A DNA stretch of 64,000 bases from Luzula sylvatica (GCA_946800325.1 OX326961.1:14692215-14756214); one strand, 5' to 3'; positions 35,263-49,444 are shown, counted from the first letter of the stretch. A program made the numbers and translations. The notes: a model not told the origin generated them from the sequence alone.

Positions 35263-36453
35263 TTAGCAAACTGACTAACTAACAAGCTACCTTCCTACAT
35301 ATACCCACTACCTAACTAATTTACTAACTAACTCACTAACTAACTAACTAATTAACTAACTAACTACTAGCAAACTAAATAACTAACTTACTAATCACCT
35401 TTCTACATACATATTACCTAACTAACTAACTAACTAATTAACTAACTAATTAACTACTAGATGACAAACTAACTTACTAACTAACCAACTAACTACATAC
35501 CCACTAACTAATTAACTAACTAATTAACTACATAACTAACTAACTGACCACTAGGTAAGTAGCTAACTAACTAACTAACTAACTAACTACCTACCTTCCT
35601 GCATACCCACTATTTAACTAACTAAATAGCTAGCTAACTACTAGCTGACTAACTAACAGACTAAGTAACTAAATAACTAACTAATTGAATAACTAACTAA
35701 CTAACTAACAAATAGATAACTAACTAACTAACTAACTAACTAACAGATAGATAACTAACTAACTAACTAACTATTTAACTAACTAACTTCCTTCTTATAT
35801 ACATATTAACTAACTAACTAACAAACTAACTAATTAACTAACTAAGTAACTAGCTAGCTACCTTCCTACATACCCACTAACTAATTAATTTACTAACTAA
35901 CTAACTAACTAACTAACAAACTAACTAGCTAACTTACTACTAGTTAACTAACCGACTAACTAACTACCTTCCAACATACCTATTGACTAACAAACTAACA
36001 AACTAAATAACTACTAGATAACTAACTAACTAACTAACTAATTAACTAACTATCTAACTATTTAACTAACTACTTTCTTACATAAATATTATCTAACTAA
36101 TTAACTAACTAACTAACTAAGTACCTTCGTACATACCCACTAACTAACAATCTAACTAACTAACTAACTAGCCAACTAACTAACTAGCTACCTTCCCACA
36201 TACCCACTATCTAACTAACTAACAAACTAATTAACAAACTACTGGACTAACTATCTGACTAACTAACTAACTACTAGATAACTAACTAATTAACTTACTA
36301 ACAAACTAATTAACTAACTAACTAACTAACTAGCTAACTAACGGATTAACTAACTAACTATCTATCTAGCCAGATAACTAACTAACTAACTAACTAACAA
36401 ACTACCAAACTTACAAACTACATACCCACTAACTAACTAACTAACTAACAAAT

Positions 36454-36485
<32 letters not shown>

Positions 36486-36956
36486 AAATAACTAGCTAAC
36501 TAGCTTGCTACCTAGCTAGATGACTTACTAACTAACTAACTACCTACCTTCATGCATACCCACTAACTAACTAACTAACTAACTAACGAACTAATTAACT
36601 AACTAATTATCTAACTAATTAACTAACTAACTATCTGACTAACTAACTACTTGCTAACTAACTAACTAACTAACTAATTAACTAACTAATTACTAACTAA
36701 TTAACTAACTAACTAACTAACTAATTAACTACCCAACTAACTAGCCAAATAACTAACTAACTGACTAGCTAACTAACAAACAAACAAACTAATTTAGCTA
36801 ACTGTTTAACTAACTAACTAACTAAATAACTAACTAATTAACTAACTGACTACTAGCTAACTAACAAACTAACTAACTGATTAACAAACTAACTTACTAA
36901 CTAACTAACTACTAGCTCACTAACTAAGTAACTAACTAACTAACTAACTAATTAAC

Positions 36957-37004
<48 letters not shown>

Positions 37005-37531
37005 AAACTAACCACTAGCTAACTAACTAACAAACTAACTAATTAACTAACTTACTAACTAACTACCTTCATACATACCTATTAACTAACTAATTAACTA
37101 ACTACCTAACTTACTAATTAACTAACTATCTTCCTACAAACCCACTAACTAACCAACTAACTAATTAAGTGTGTAACTATCTACCTAACAAACAATTTTC
37201 ATACATACCTATCAACTAACTGACTAACTAAGTAACTAATTAACTAACTAACTAACTACCTACCAACCTTCCTACATACCCACTAACTAACTAACTAAAT
37301 AACTAACTAACAAACTACTAGCTAACTAACAAACTAACTAACTAAATAACTAAATAATTGACTAACTAACTAACTAACTAACTAACAAATAGATAACTAA
37401 CTAACTAACAATTTAACTAACTAACTTCCTTCTTATAAACATATTAACAAACTAACAAACAAAGAAACTAACTAACAAACTAACTAATTAACTAACTAAC
37501 TAACTAACTAGCTACCTTCCTACATACCCAC
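25864..37531 (-). repeat. Longest uninterrupted CTAA satellite block (11.7 kb)
   Basis: CTAA repeats and phased words only; no gene, RNA gene or transposon is visible. An ordered module recurs: TTCCTTCTTATATACATATT, then CTACCTTCCTACATACCCAC, AATTAATTTACTAAC, CTACCTTCCAACATACCTAT, CTACCTTCTTACATAAATAT and CTACCTTCGTACATACCCAC. Clear copies start near 27778, 32990 and 35785, with partial copies near 29870 and 31965. Near 29500-29900 the first word is repeated three times about 175-190 bp apart. Confidence 0.96.
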
Positions 37532-38161
37532 CTAGTTAGCTAGTAGTTAGTTAGTTAGTTAAATAGTTAGTCCATTAGTTTGTTAATTAGTTTGTTAGTT
37601 AGTTAGATAGTGGGTATGTAGGAAGGTAAGTAGTTAGTTAGTTGGCTAGTTAGTTAGTTAGTTAGTTTATTAGTTAGTGGGTATGTACGAAGGTACTTAG
37701 TTAGTTAGTTAGTTAGTTAGTTATGTTGTTTGTTAATTAGTTAGTGAGTTAGTTAGTTAGTTAATATTTATGTAAGAAGGTAGTTAGTTAGATAGTTAGA
37801 TAGTTAGTTAATTAGTTAGTTTGTTAGTTAGTTATCTAGTAGTTAGTTAGTTAGTTAGGTAGTTAGTTAGTGAATATGTATGTTGGAAGGAAGTTAGTTA
37901 GTCGGTTAGTTAGCTAGTAGTAAGTTATCTAGTTAGTTAGTTAATTAGATAGTTAGTTAGTTAGTAAATTAATTAGTTAGTGGGTATGTAGGAAGGTAGC
38001 TAGTTAGTTACTTATTTAATTAGTTAGTTAGTTAGTTAGTTAGTTAGTAAGTTAGTTTGTCAATATGTTTATAAGAAGGAAGTTAGTTAGTTAAATTGTT
38101 AGTTAGTTAGTTAGTTATCTATTAGTTAGTTAGTTAGTTAGTTAGTCAATTAGTTAGTTAT

Positions 38162-38197
<36 letters not shown>

Positions 38198-38510
38198 CTA
38201 GTAGTTTGTTAGTTAGTTATTTAGTTAGTTAGTTAGTGGGTTTGTAGGAACGTAGGTAGTTAGTTAGTTAGTTAGTTAATTAGTTAGTTATATAGTTAGT
38301 TAGTTAGTTAATAGGTATGTTGGAAAATTGTTAGTTAGTTAGTTACTTAGTTAGTTACTTAATTTGTCAGTTGTTTAGTTAGTGGGTTTGTAGGAAGGTA
38401 GTTAGTTAATTAGTAAGTTAGTTAGTTAGTTAATTAGTTAGTTAATAGGTATGTATGAAGGTAGTTAGTTAGTAAGTTTGTTAATTAGTTAGTTAGTTAG
38501 TTAGCTAGTG

Positions 38511-38546
<36 letters not shown>

Positions 38547-38764
38547 ATTAGTTAGTTAGTTAGTTAGCTAGTTAGTTAGTTACTTAGTTAGTGACTTAGT
38601 TAGTTATTGAGCTAGTAGTTAGTTAGTTAGTTAATAAGTTAGTTTGTTAATCAGTTAGTTAGTATGTTAGTTAGCTAGTAGTTAGTTAGTTAATTAGTTA
38701 GTTATTTAGTTATTTAGTTAGTTAGTTAAACAGTTAGCTAATTAGTTTGTTAGTTTGTTTGTTT

Positions 38765-38798
<34 letters not shown>

Positions 38799-40322
38799 GG
38801 GTATGTAGTTTGTTAGTTAGTAAGTTAGTTAGTTAGTTATTTGGCTAGTTAGTTAGTTAGTTAGTTAGTTTGATACCTAGTAGTTAGATAGGTAGTTAGT
38901 TAGTTAGTCAGATAGTTAGTAAGTTAATTTGTTAGATAATTAGTTAGTTAATTAGTTCGATCGTTTGCTAGTTAGTTAGTGGGTATGCATGAAGGTAGTT
39001 AGTTAGTTAGATAGTTAGTTAGTTAGCTAGCTAGCTAGGTAGTCAGTCATTAGTTAATTAGTTAGTTAGTTAGTTAGTTAATGGGTATGTAGTCAGTCAG
39101 TTAGTTAGTTAGTTAGTTAGTTAGTTATTTGTCTAGTTAGTTAGTTAGTTAGATAATCAGCTAGTTAGTTAGTTAGTTAGTTAGCTAGTAGTTAGTTAGT
39201 TAGTTAGATAGTTAGTAAATTAGTTAGTTAGCTAGTAGTTAGTTAGTTTGTTAAATAGTTAGTTAATTAGTTAGTTAATTAGTTTGTTAGTTAGTTAGTT
39301 AGATAGTGGGTATGTAGGAAGGTAGTTTGTTAGTTAGTTGGCTAGTTAGTTAGTTAGTTAGTTAGTTAGTGGGTATGTACGAAGGTACTTAGTTATTTAG
39401 TTAGTTAGTTAGTTGGGTTGTTAGTTAATTAGTTAGTTAGTTAGTTAATATTTATGTAAGAAGGTAGTTGGTTAGATAGTTAGATATTTAGTTAATTAGT
39501 TAGTTAGTTAGTTAGTTAGTTATCTAGTAGTTAGTTAATTAGTTAGTTAGTTAATAGGTATGTTGGAAGGTAGTTAGTTAGTCGGTTAGTCAGCTAGTAG
39601 TAAGTTAGCTAGTTAGTTAGTTAATTAGTTGGTTAGTTAGTTAGTAAATTAATTAGTTTGTGCGTATATAAAAAGGTAGGTAGGTAGCTAGTTAGTTAGT
39701 TAATTAGTTAGTTAGTTACTTAGTTAGTTAGTTAGTTAATATGTATATAAGAAGGAAGTTAGTTAGTTAAATAGTTAGTTAGTTAGTTAGTTATCTATTA
39801 GTTAGTTAGTTAGTTAGTTAGTTAGTCAATTAGTTAGTTATTTAGTTAGTTAGTTAGTCAGCTAGTAGTTAGGTATTTAGTTCGTTAGTTAGTGGGTATG
39901 CTGGAAAGTAGGTAGTTAGTTAGTTAGTTAGTTAGCTACTTAGCTAATGGTCAGTTAGTTAGTTATGTAGTTAATTAGTTAGTTAATTAGTTAATTAGTT
40001 AGTGGGTATGTAGTTAGTTGGTTAGTTAGTAAGTTAGTTAGTTATCTAGTAGTTAGTTAGTTAGTTAATTAGTTAGTTAGTTAGTCAATATGTATGTAGA
40101 AAGGTAGTTAGTTAGTTAGTTAGTTAGTTTGCTAATAGTTAGTTAGTTAGTTAGTTAGTTCATTAGTTAGTTAGTTAGTGAGTTAGTAAGTAAATTAGTT
40201 AGGTAGTGGGTATATTAGGAAGGTAGCTGGTTAGTTAGTCAGTTAGCTAATTAGTTTGATAGTTAGTTAGTTAGCTAGTTAGTCGGTTAGTTAGTTAGTT
40301 AGTTAGTTAGTTACTTAGTTAA

Positions 40323-40353
<31 letters not shown>

Positions 40354-40758
40354 ATTAGTTAGTTAGTTAGCTTTTAGTTAGTTAGTTAGTTAGTTAGTTT
40401 ATTACTTAGTTAGTTATGTAGTAGTTAGTTAGTTAGTTAGTTAATTAGTTAGTTAGTTAATTAGTTAGTTATTTGTTAGTTAGTTAGTTAATAGTTATGT
40501 AAGAAGGTAGTTAGTTAGATAGTTAGATAGTTAGTTAATTAGTTAGTAAGTTAGTTTGTTAGTTAGTTAGTTATCTAGTAGTTAGTTAGTAAGTTAGTTA
40601 GTTAGTGAATAGGTATGTTGGAAGTTAGTTAGTTAGTCGGCTAGTCAGCTAGTAGTAAGTTAGCTAGTTAGTTAGATAATTAGTTAGTTAGTTAGTAAAT
40701 TAATTAGTTAGTGGGTATGTAGGAAGGTAGCTAGTTAGTTTGTTAGTTAGTTAGTTAA

Positions 40759-40793
<35 letters not shown>

Positions 40794-41053
40794 GTTAGTT
40801 TGTTAATATGTATATAAGAAGGAAGTTAGTTAGTTAAATTGTTAGTTAGTTAGTTATATGTTTGTTAGTTAGTTAGTTAGTTAGTTAGTCAATTAGTTAG
40901 TTATTTAGTTAGTTAATTAGTTAGTTTGCTAGTAGTTTGTTAGTTGGTTATTTAGTTAGTAAGTTAGTGGGTATGTAGGAAGGTTGGTAGGTAGTTAGTT
41001 AGTTAGTTAATTTGTTAGTTAGTTAGTTAGTTAGTTAATAGGTATGTAGGAAA

Positions 41054-41092
<39 letters not shown>

Positions 41093-41253
41093 GTTTGTTA
41101 CTTAATTAGTTAGTTGGTTAGTTAGTGGGTTTGTTGGAAGGTAGTTAGTTAATTAGTAAGTTAGGTAGTTAGTTAATTAGTTAGTTAATATGTATGTATG
41201 AAGGTAGTTTGTTAGTAAGTTAGTTAATTAGTTAGATAGTTAGTATGCTCGTG

Positions 41254-41301
<48 letters not shown>

Positions 41302-41314
41302 ATTAGTTCGTTAT

Positions 41315-41346
<32 letters not shown>

Positions 41347-41967
41347 CTAGTTAGTTAGTTAGACATTTTTTGGGTATGTAGGGAGGTAGTTAGTTAGTTA
41401 ATTAGTTAATAAGTTAGTTAGTTAGTTAATTAATTAGTAAGTTAGTTAGTTTGCTAGTAGTTAGTTAGTTAGTTAGTTAGTTAATTAGTTAGTTAGTTAG
41501 TGAGTTAGTTAGTAAATTAGTTAGGTAGTGGGTATATGTTGGAAAGAAAATAGTTAATTAGTCTGTTAGCTAATTAGTTAGTTAGTTAGTTAGGTAGCTG
41601 GTTAGTTGGTTAGTTAGTTAGTTAATATGTATATAAGCAGGTTGTTACTTAGTTAAGTTAAATAAAAAGGTAAATAGTTAGTTAGTTAGTTAGGTAGTTA
41701 GTTAGTTAGTGGGTATGTAGGAAGGTAGTTAGTTAGTTAGTCAGTTTGTTAGTTAGTTAGTTAGTTAATAGGTATGTACGAAAATAGTTTGTTAGTTAGT
41801 TAGTTAGTTACTTAATTAGTTAGTTGGTTAGTTAGAGGGTTTGTAGGAAGGTAGTTAGTTAATTATTAAGTTAGGTAGTTAGTTAATTAGTTAGTTAATA
41901 TGTATGTATGATGGTAGTTAGTTAGTAAGTTAGTTAAATAGTTAGTTAGTCAGTTAGTTAGCTAGTG

Positions 41968-42002
<35 letters not shown>

Positions 42003-42008
42003 CGTTAA

Positions 42009-42043
<35 letters not shown>

Positions 42044-42868
42044 GTTTGTTAAGTGAGCTAGTAGTTAGTTATTTAGTTAGTAAGTTAGTTTGTTAATCAG
42101 TTAGTTAGCAAGAAGTTAGTTAATTAATTAATTAGTTATTTAGTGAGTTAGTTAGTTAAACAGTTAGCCAATTAGTTTGTTTTTTGTTAGTTAGTTAGTT
42201 AGTCAGTTAGTTAGTTAGTGGGTATGTAGTTAGTTAGTTAGTTAGTTAGTTAGTTATTTGGCTAGTTAGTTAGTTAATTAGTTAGTTAGTTAGTTAGTTA
42301 ATTAGTTAGTTAGTTAGCTAGTTAATTAGTTAGTTAGTTAGTTTGTTTGTTAGCAAGTAGTTAGTTAGTCAGATAGTTAGTTAGTTAATTAGTTAGATAA
42401 TTAGTTAGTTAATTAGTTAGTTAGTTAGTTAGTTAGTTAGTGGGTACGCATGAAGGTAGGTAGTCAGTTAGTAAGTTAGTTAGTTAGCTTGCTAGCTAGC
42501 TAGTTAGCTAGTCATTAGTTAGTTAGTTATTTAGTTAGTTAGTTAATTTGTTAGTAAATTTGTTAGTTAGTTAGTTAGTTAGTGGGTTTGTTAGTTTGTT
42601 AGTTTGTTAGTTAGTTAGGTAGTTAGTAATTTGGCTAGATAGATAGTTAGTTAGTTAATCAGTTAGTTAGCTTGTTAGTTAGTTAGTTAATTAGTTAGTT
42701 AGTTAGTTAATTAGTTAGTTAGCTAGTAGTTAGTGAGTTAGTTAAATAGTTAATCCATTAGTTTGTTAATTAGTTTTTTAGCTAGTTAGTTAGTTGGCTA
42801 GTTAGTGAGTTAGTTAGTTTGTTAATTAGTGGGTATGTACGAAGGTACTTAGTTAGTTAGTTAGTTAA

Positions 42869-42900
<32 letters not shown>

Positions 42901-43754
42901 GTTGTTAGTTAATTAGTTAGTCAGTTAGTTAGTTAGTTAATATTTATGTAAGAAGGTAGTTAGTTAAATAGTTAGATAGTTAGTTAATTAGTTAGTTAGT
43001 TAGTTAGTTAGTTATCTAGTAGTTATTTAGTTAGTTAGTTAGTTAGTTAATAGGTATGTTGGAAGGTTGTTAGTTAGTCGGTTAGTTAACTAGTAGTAAG
43101 TTAGCTAGTTAGTTTGTTAATTAGTTAGTTAGTTAGTTAGTTAGTAAATTAATTAGTTAGTGGGTATGTAGGAAGGTAGCTAGCTAGTTAGTTAGTTAGT
43201 TAATTAGTTAGTTAGTTAGTTAGTTAATATGTATATAAGAAGGAAGTTAGTTAAATAGTTAGTTAGTTAGTTAGTTATCTATTTGTTAGTTAGTTAGTTA
43301 GTTAGTTATCTATTCGTTAGTTAGTTAGTTAGCTAGTTAGTCAATCAGTACGTTATTTTGTTAGTTAGTTAGTTAGTTAGTTAGTCAGCCAGTAGTTAGT
43401 TAGTTATTTAGTTAGTTAAATAGTGGGTATGCAGGATGGTAGGTAGTTAGTTAGTTAATTAGTTAGTTAGCTACTTAGCTAGTGGTCAGTTAGTTAGTTA
43501 TGTAGTTAATTAGTTAGTTAATTAGTTAGTTAGTTAGTGGGTATGTAGTTAGTTGGTTAGTTAGTAAGTTAGTTAGTTATGTAGTAGTTAGTTAGTTAGT
43601 TAATTAGTTAGTTAGTTAGTTCATATGTATGTAGAAAGGTGGTTAGTTTGTTTGTTAGTCAGTTTGCTAGTAGTTAGTTAGTTAATTAGTTAGTTAGTTA
43701 GTGAGTTAGTTAGTAAATTAGTTAGGTAGTGGGTATATGTAGGAAGGCAGCTAA

Positions 43755-43804
<50 letters not shown>

Positions 43805-44385
43805 GGTCAGTTCGTTAGTTAATATGTATATAAGAAGGTTGTTAGTTAGTTAAGTTAAATAAAAAGGTAAATAATTAGTTAGTTAGTTACGTAGTTAGTT
43901 AGTTAGTGGGTATGTAGGAAGGTAGTTAGTTAGTTAGTTAGTTAGTTATGTTGTTAGTTAATTAGTTGGTTAGTTAGTCAGTTAGTTAATATTTATGTAA
44001 GAATGTAGTTAGTTAGATAGTTAGATAGTTAGTTAATTAGTTAGTCAGTTAGTTAGTTATCTAGTAGTTAGTTAGTTAGTTAGTTAGGTAGTTAGTTAGT
44101 GAATATGTATGTTGGAAGGAAGTTAGTTAGTCGGTTAGTTAGCTAGTAGTAAGTTATCTAGTTAGTTAGTTAATTAGATAGTTAGTTAGTTAGTAAATTA
44201 ATTAGTTTTGGGTATGTAGGAAGGTAGCTAGTTAGTTACTTACTTAGTTAATTAGTTAGTTAGTTAGTTTGTTTGTTAGTTAGTTTGTTAATATGTATAT
44301 AAGAAAATAGTTAGTTAGTTAAATTGTTAGTTAGTTAGTTAGTTATCTATTAGTTAGTTAGTTAGTCAATTAGTTAGTTATTTAG

Positions 44386-44417
<32 letters not shown>
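37532..44417 (+). repeat. TTAG-polarity satellite block (6.9 kb)
   Basis: The array reverses at CTAG (37532-37535) and back again inside TTAGCTAA (44414-44421). Words read as GTGGGTATGTAGGAAGGTAG, AATATTTATGTAAGAAGGTAG and so on, the reverse complement of the neighbouring blocks. A stretch near 37.7-38.2 kb is repeated in the same orientation near 43.9-44.4 kb (GTATGTTGGAAGGAAG at about 37880 and 44109). No gene was seen. Confidence 0.96.
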
Positions 44418-44951
44418 CTAACTACCAAACTTACTAATTAACTAACTACCTTCCTACAAACCTAATAACTAACCAACTAACTAATTAAGTAACAAACTAA
44501 CTAACTAACTAACTATTTTCCTACATATCTAATAACTAACTAACTAACTAACTATCAAATTAACTAACTAACTACCTACCTACCTTCCTACATACCCACT
44601 AACTAACTAACTAAATAACTAACTAACAAACTACTAGCTAACTAACTAACTAACAAACTAACTAACTAAATAACTAACTAATTGACTAACTAACTAACTA
44701 ACTAACTAACTAACAAATAGATAACTAACTAACTAACAATTTAACTAACTAACTTCCTTCTTATATACATATTAACAAACTAACAAACAAACTAACTAAC
44801 TAACTAACTAACTAATTAACTAACTAGCTACCTTCCTACATACCCACTAACTAATTAATTTACTAACTAACTAACTAATTATCTAACTAACTAGCTAACT
44901 TACTACTAGCTAACTAACCTACAAACTAACTACCTTCCAACATACCTATTC

Positions 44952-44982
<31 letters not shown>

Positions 44983-44985
44983 TGA

Positions 44986-45020
<35 letters not shown>

Positions 45021-45068
45021 TTAACTAACTATATAACTATCTAACTAACTACCTTCTTACATAAATAT

Positions 45069-45103
<35 letters not shown>

Positions 45104-45764
45104 TTAACTAACAACCTAACTAACTAACTAACTAACTGACTAACTAACTAACTAACTAACTACCTTCCTACATACCCACTAACTAACTAATTATTTACCT
45201 TTTTATTTAACTTAACTAACTAACAATCTTCTTATATATATATTAACTAACTAACTAACCACCTAACTCACTAACTAACTAACTAACTAACTAAGTAAAT
45301 AGCTAGCTGACTAACTAACTAGCTACCTTCCTACATATACCCACTACCTAACTAATTTACTAACTAACTCACTAACTAACTAACTAATTTACGAACTAAC
45401 TACTAGCAAACTAACTAACTAACTTACTAATCACCTTTCTACATACATATTAACAAACTAACTAACTAATTAACTAACTAACTAACTAACTAACCAAATT
45501 AACTAACTTACTAACTAACCAACTAACTACATACCCCCTAACTAACTAACTAATTAACTAACTAATTAACTACATAACTAACTAACTGACCACTAGCTAA
45601 GTAGCTAACTAACTAACTAACTAACTAACTACCTACCTTCCTGCATACCCATTATTTAACTAACTAAATAACTAACTAACTACTGGCTGACTAACTAACT
45701 AACTAACTAACTAAATAACTAACTAATTGAATAACTAACTAACTAACTAAGTAACAAATAGATT

Positions 45765-45798
<34 letters not shown>

Positions 45799-46138
45799 AA
45801 ATAGATAACTAACTAATTAACTAACTTCCTTCTTATATACATATTAACTAACTAACTAACTAACTAACTAATTAACTAACTAAGTAACTAGCTAGCTACC
45901 TTCCTACATACCCACTAACTAATTAATTTACTAACTAACTAACTAACTAACTAATTAACAAACTAACTAGCTAACTTACTACTAGTTAACTAGCCGACTA
46001 ACTAACTACCTTCCAACATACCTATTAACTAACTAACTAACTAACTAAATAACTACTAGATAACTGACTAACTAACTATCTAACTATTTAATTAACTACC
46101 TTCTTACATAAATACTAACTAACAAATTAACTAACAAC

Positions 46139-46170
<32 letters not shown>

Positions 46171-47448
46171 TTAACTAATTAACTAACTAAGTACCTTCGT
46201 ACATACCCACTAACTAACAAACAAACTAACTAACTGACTAGCCAACTAACTAACTAGCTATCTTCCCACATACCCACTATCTAACTAACTAACTAACAAA
46301 CTAATTAGCAAACTAATGGACTAACTATTTAACTAACGAACTAACTACTAGCTAACTAACTAATTAACTAACTAACTAACTAATTAACTAACTAACTAAC
46401 TAGCTAACTATTTAATTAACTACCTTCTTACATAAAGACTAGCTAACTAACTAACTAACTAATTAACTAACAACCTAACTAACTAACTAACTAACTAACT
46501 AATTAACTAATTAACTAACTAAGTACCTTCGTACATACCCACTAACTAACAAACTAACTAACTAACTGACTAGCCAACTAACTAACTAGCTATCTTCCCA
46601 CATACCCACTATCTAACTAACTAACTAACTAACTAATTAGCAAACTAATGGACTAACTATTTAACTAACGAACTAACTACTAGCTAACTAACTAATTAAC
46701 TAACTAACTAACTAATTAACTACCTAACTAACTAGCTAACTAACTGATTAACTAACTAACTATCTATCTAGCCAAATAACTAACTAACTAACTAACAAAC
46801 TAACAAACTTACAAACTATATACCCACTAACTAACTAACTAACTAACTACCTACCTACCTTCATGCATACCCATTAACAAACTAACTAACTAACGAACTA
46901 ATTATCTAACTAATTAATTAACTGACTATATCTGACTAACTAACTACTACATAACAAACAAACTAACGAACTAACAAATTACCTAACTAACAAACTAATT
47001 AACTAACTAACTAACTAACTAACTAACCAATTAACTAACTAACTAACTAACTAACTAACTAGCCGAATAACTAACTAACGAACTAACTAACTAACTACAT
47101 ACCCACTAACTAACTAACTAACTAACTAACTAACAAACTAACAAACTAATTAGCCAACTGTTTAACTAACTAACTAACAAAATAACTAACTAATTAACTA
47201 ACTAACTACTAGCTAACTAACTGATTAACAAACTAACTTACTAACTAACTAACTAACTAACTACTAGCTCACTAACTAACTAAGTAACTAATTAAGTAGC
47301 TGACTAACTAACTAACTAACTAACTAATTAACGAACTAATTAACCAACTAACTAACTAACTAACCACTAGCTTACTAACTATTTAACTAACTAACTAACT
47401 TACTAACTAACTACCTTCGTACATACCTATTAACTAACTAATTAACTA
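44418..47448 (-). repeat. CTAA satellite, unit 1 of a 3.03-kb tandem duplication
   Basis: ACCAAACTTACTAATT at 44424 recurs at 47452 and TACTGGCTGA at 45681 recurs at 48727, with the same word order between, so about 3.03-3.05 kb is duplicated head to tail. This unit has an extra internal duplication near 46087-46735 that its partner lacks. Confidence 0.85.
46087..46735 (-). repeat. 324-bp tandem duplication
   Basis: TTTAATTAACTACCTTCTTA at 46087 recurs at 46411, followed in both by the same succession: CCTTCGTACATACCC, TCTTCCCACATACCC, TTAGCAAACTAATGGAC, ACGAACTAACTACTAGC. Its absence from the 3.03-kb partner shows it arose after the larger duplication. Confidence 0.85.
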
Positions 47449-47665
47449 ACTACCAAACTTACTAATTAACTAACTACCTTCCTACAAACCTAATAACTAA
47501 CCAACTAACTAATTATGTAACAAACAAACTAACTAACTAACTATTTTCCTACATACCTAATAACTAACTAACTAACTAACTATCAAATTAACTAACTAAC
47601 TACCTACCTACCTTCCTACATACCCACTAACTAACTAACTAAATAACTAACTAACAAACTACTAG

Positions 47666-47697
<32 letters not shown>

Positions 47698-48013
47698 ATA
47701 ACTAACTAATTGACTAACTAACTAACTAACTAACTAACTAACAAACAGATAACTAACTAACTAACAATTTAACTAACTAACTTCCTTCTTATATACATAT
47801 TAACAAACTAACAAACAAACAAACTAACTAACTAACTAACTAACTAATTAACTAACTAGCTACCTTCCTACATACCCACTAACTAATTAATTTACTAACT
47901 AACTAACTAATTATCTAACTAACTAGCTAACTTACTACTAGCTAACTAACCTACAAACTAACTACCTTCCAACATACCTATTCACTAACTAACTAACTAA
48001 CTAACTAACTTGA

Positions 48014-48056
<43 letters not shown>

Positions 48057-48104
48057 TTAACTAACTATATAACTATCTAACTAACTACCTTCTTACATAA
48101 ATAT

Positions 48105-48147
<43 letters not shown>

Positions 48148-48306
48148 TTAACTAACAACCTAACTAACTAACTAACTAACTGACTAACTAACTAACTAAC
48201 TAACTACCTTCCTACATACCCACTAACTAACTAATTATTTACCTTTTTATTTAACTTAACTAACTAACAATCTTCTTATATATATATTAACTAACTAACT
48301 AACCAC

Positions 48307-48342
<36 letters not shown>

Positions 48343-48810
48343 GTAATTAGCTAACTGACTAACTAACTAGCTACCTTCCTACATATACCCACTACCTAAC
48401 TAATTTACTAACTAACTCACTAACTAACTAACTAATTTACTAACTAACTACTAGCAAACTAACTAACTAACTTACTAATCACCTTTCTACATACATATTA
48501 AAAAACAAACTAACTAATTAACTAACTAACTAACTACTAGATAACTAACTAACTTACTAACTAACCAACTAACTACATACCCCCTAACTAACTAACTAAT
48601 TAACTAACTAATTAACTACATAACTAACTTACTGACCACTAGCTAAGTAGCTAACTAACTAACTAACTAACTAACTACCTACCTTCCTGCATACCCATTA
48701 TTTAACTAACTAAATAACTAACTAACTACTGGCTGACTAACTAACTAACTAACTAACTAAATAACTAACTAATTGAATAACTAACGAACTAAATAAGTAA
48801 CAAATAGATT

Positions 48811-48845
<35 letters not shown>

Positions 48846-48863
48846 TCCTTCTTATATACATAT

Positions 48864-48894
<31 letters not shown>

Positions 48895-49342
48895 TTAACT
48901 AACTAAGTAACTAGCTAGCTACCTTCCTACATACCCACTAACTAATTAATTTACTAACTAACTAACTAACTAATTAACAAACTAACTAGCTAACTTACTA
49001 CTAGTTAACTAACCGACTAACTAACTACCTTCCAACATGCCTATTAACTAACTAACTAACTAACTAAATAACTACTAGATAACTGACTAACTAACTATCT
49101 AACTATTTAATTGACTACCTTCTTACATAAATACTAACTAACTAACTAACTAATTAACTAACAACCTAACTAACTAACTAACCAACTAACTAACTAATTA
49201 ACTAATTAACTAACTAAGTACCTTCGTACATACCCACTAACTAACAAACTAACTAACTAACTGACTAGCCAACTAACTAACTAGCTATCTTCCCACATAC
49301 CCACTATCTAACTAACAAACTAATTAACAAACTAATGGACTA
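47449..49342 (-). repeat. CTAA satellite, unit 2 of the 3.03-kb duplication (partial)
   Basis: Follows unit 1 word for word up to about TAATTAACAAACTAATGGAC, where the inverted patch at 49343 interrupts. No gene was seen. Confidence 0.85.
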
Positions 49343-49409
49343 CTAGATAGTTAGTTAGTCACTAACTGATTAACAAACTAACTAGATAGTTAGTTATTTA
49401 GTTAGTTAT

Positions 49410-49444
<35 letters not shown>

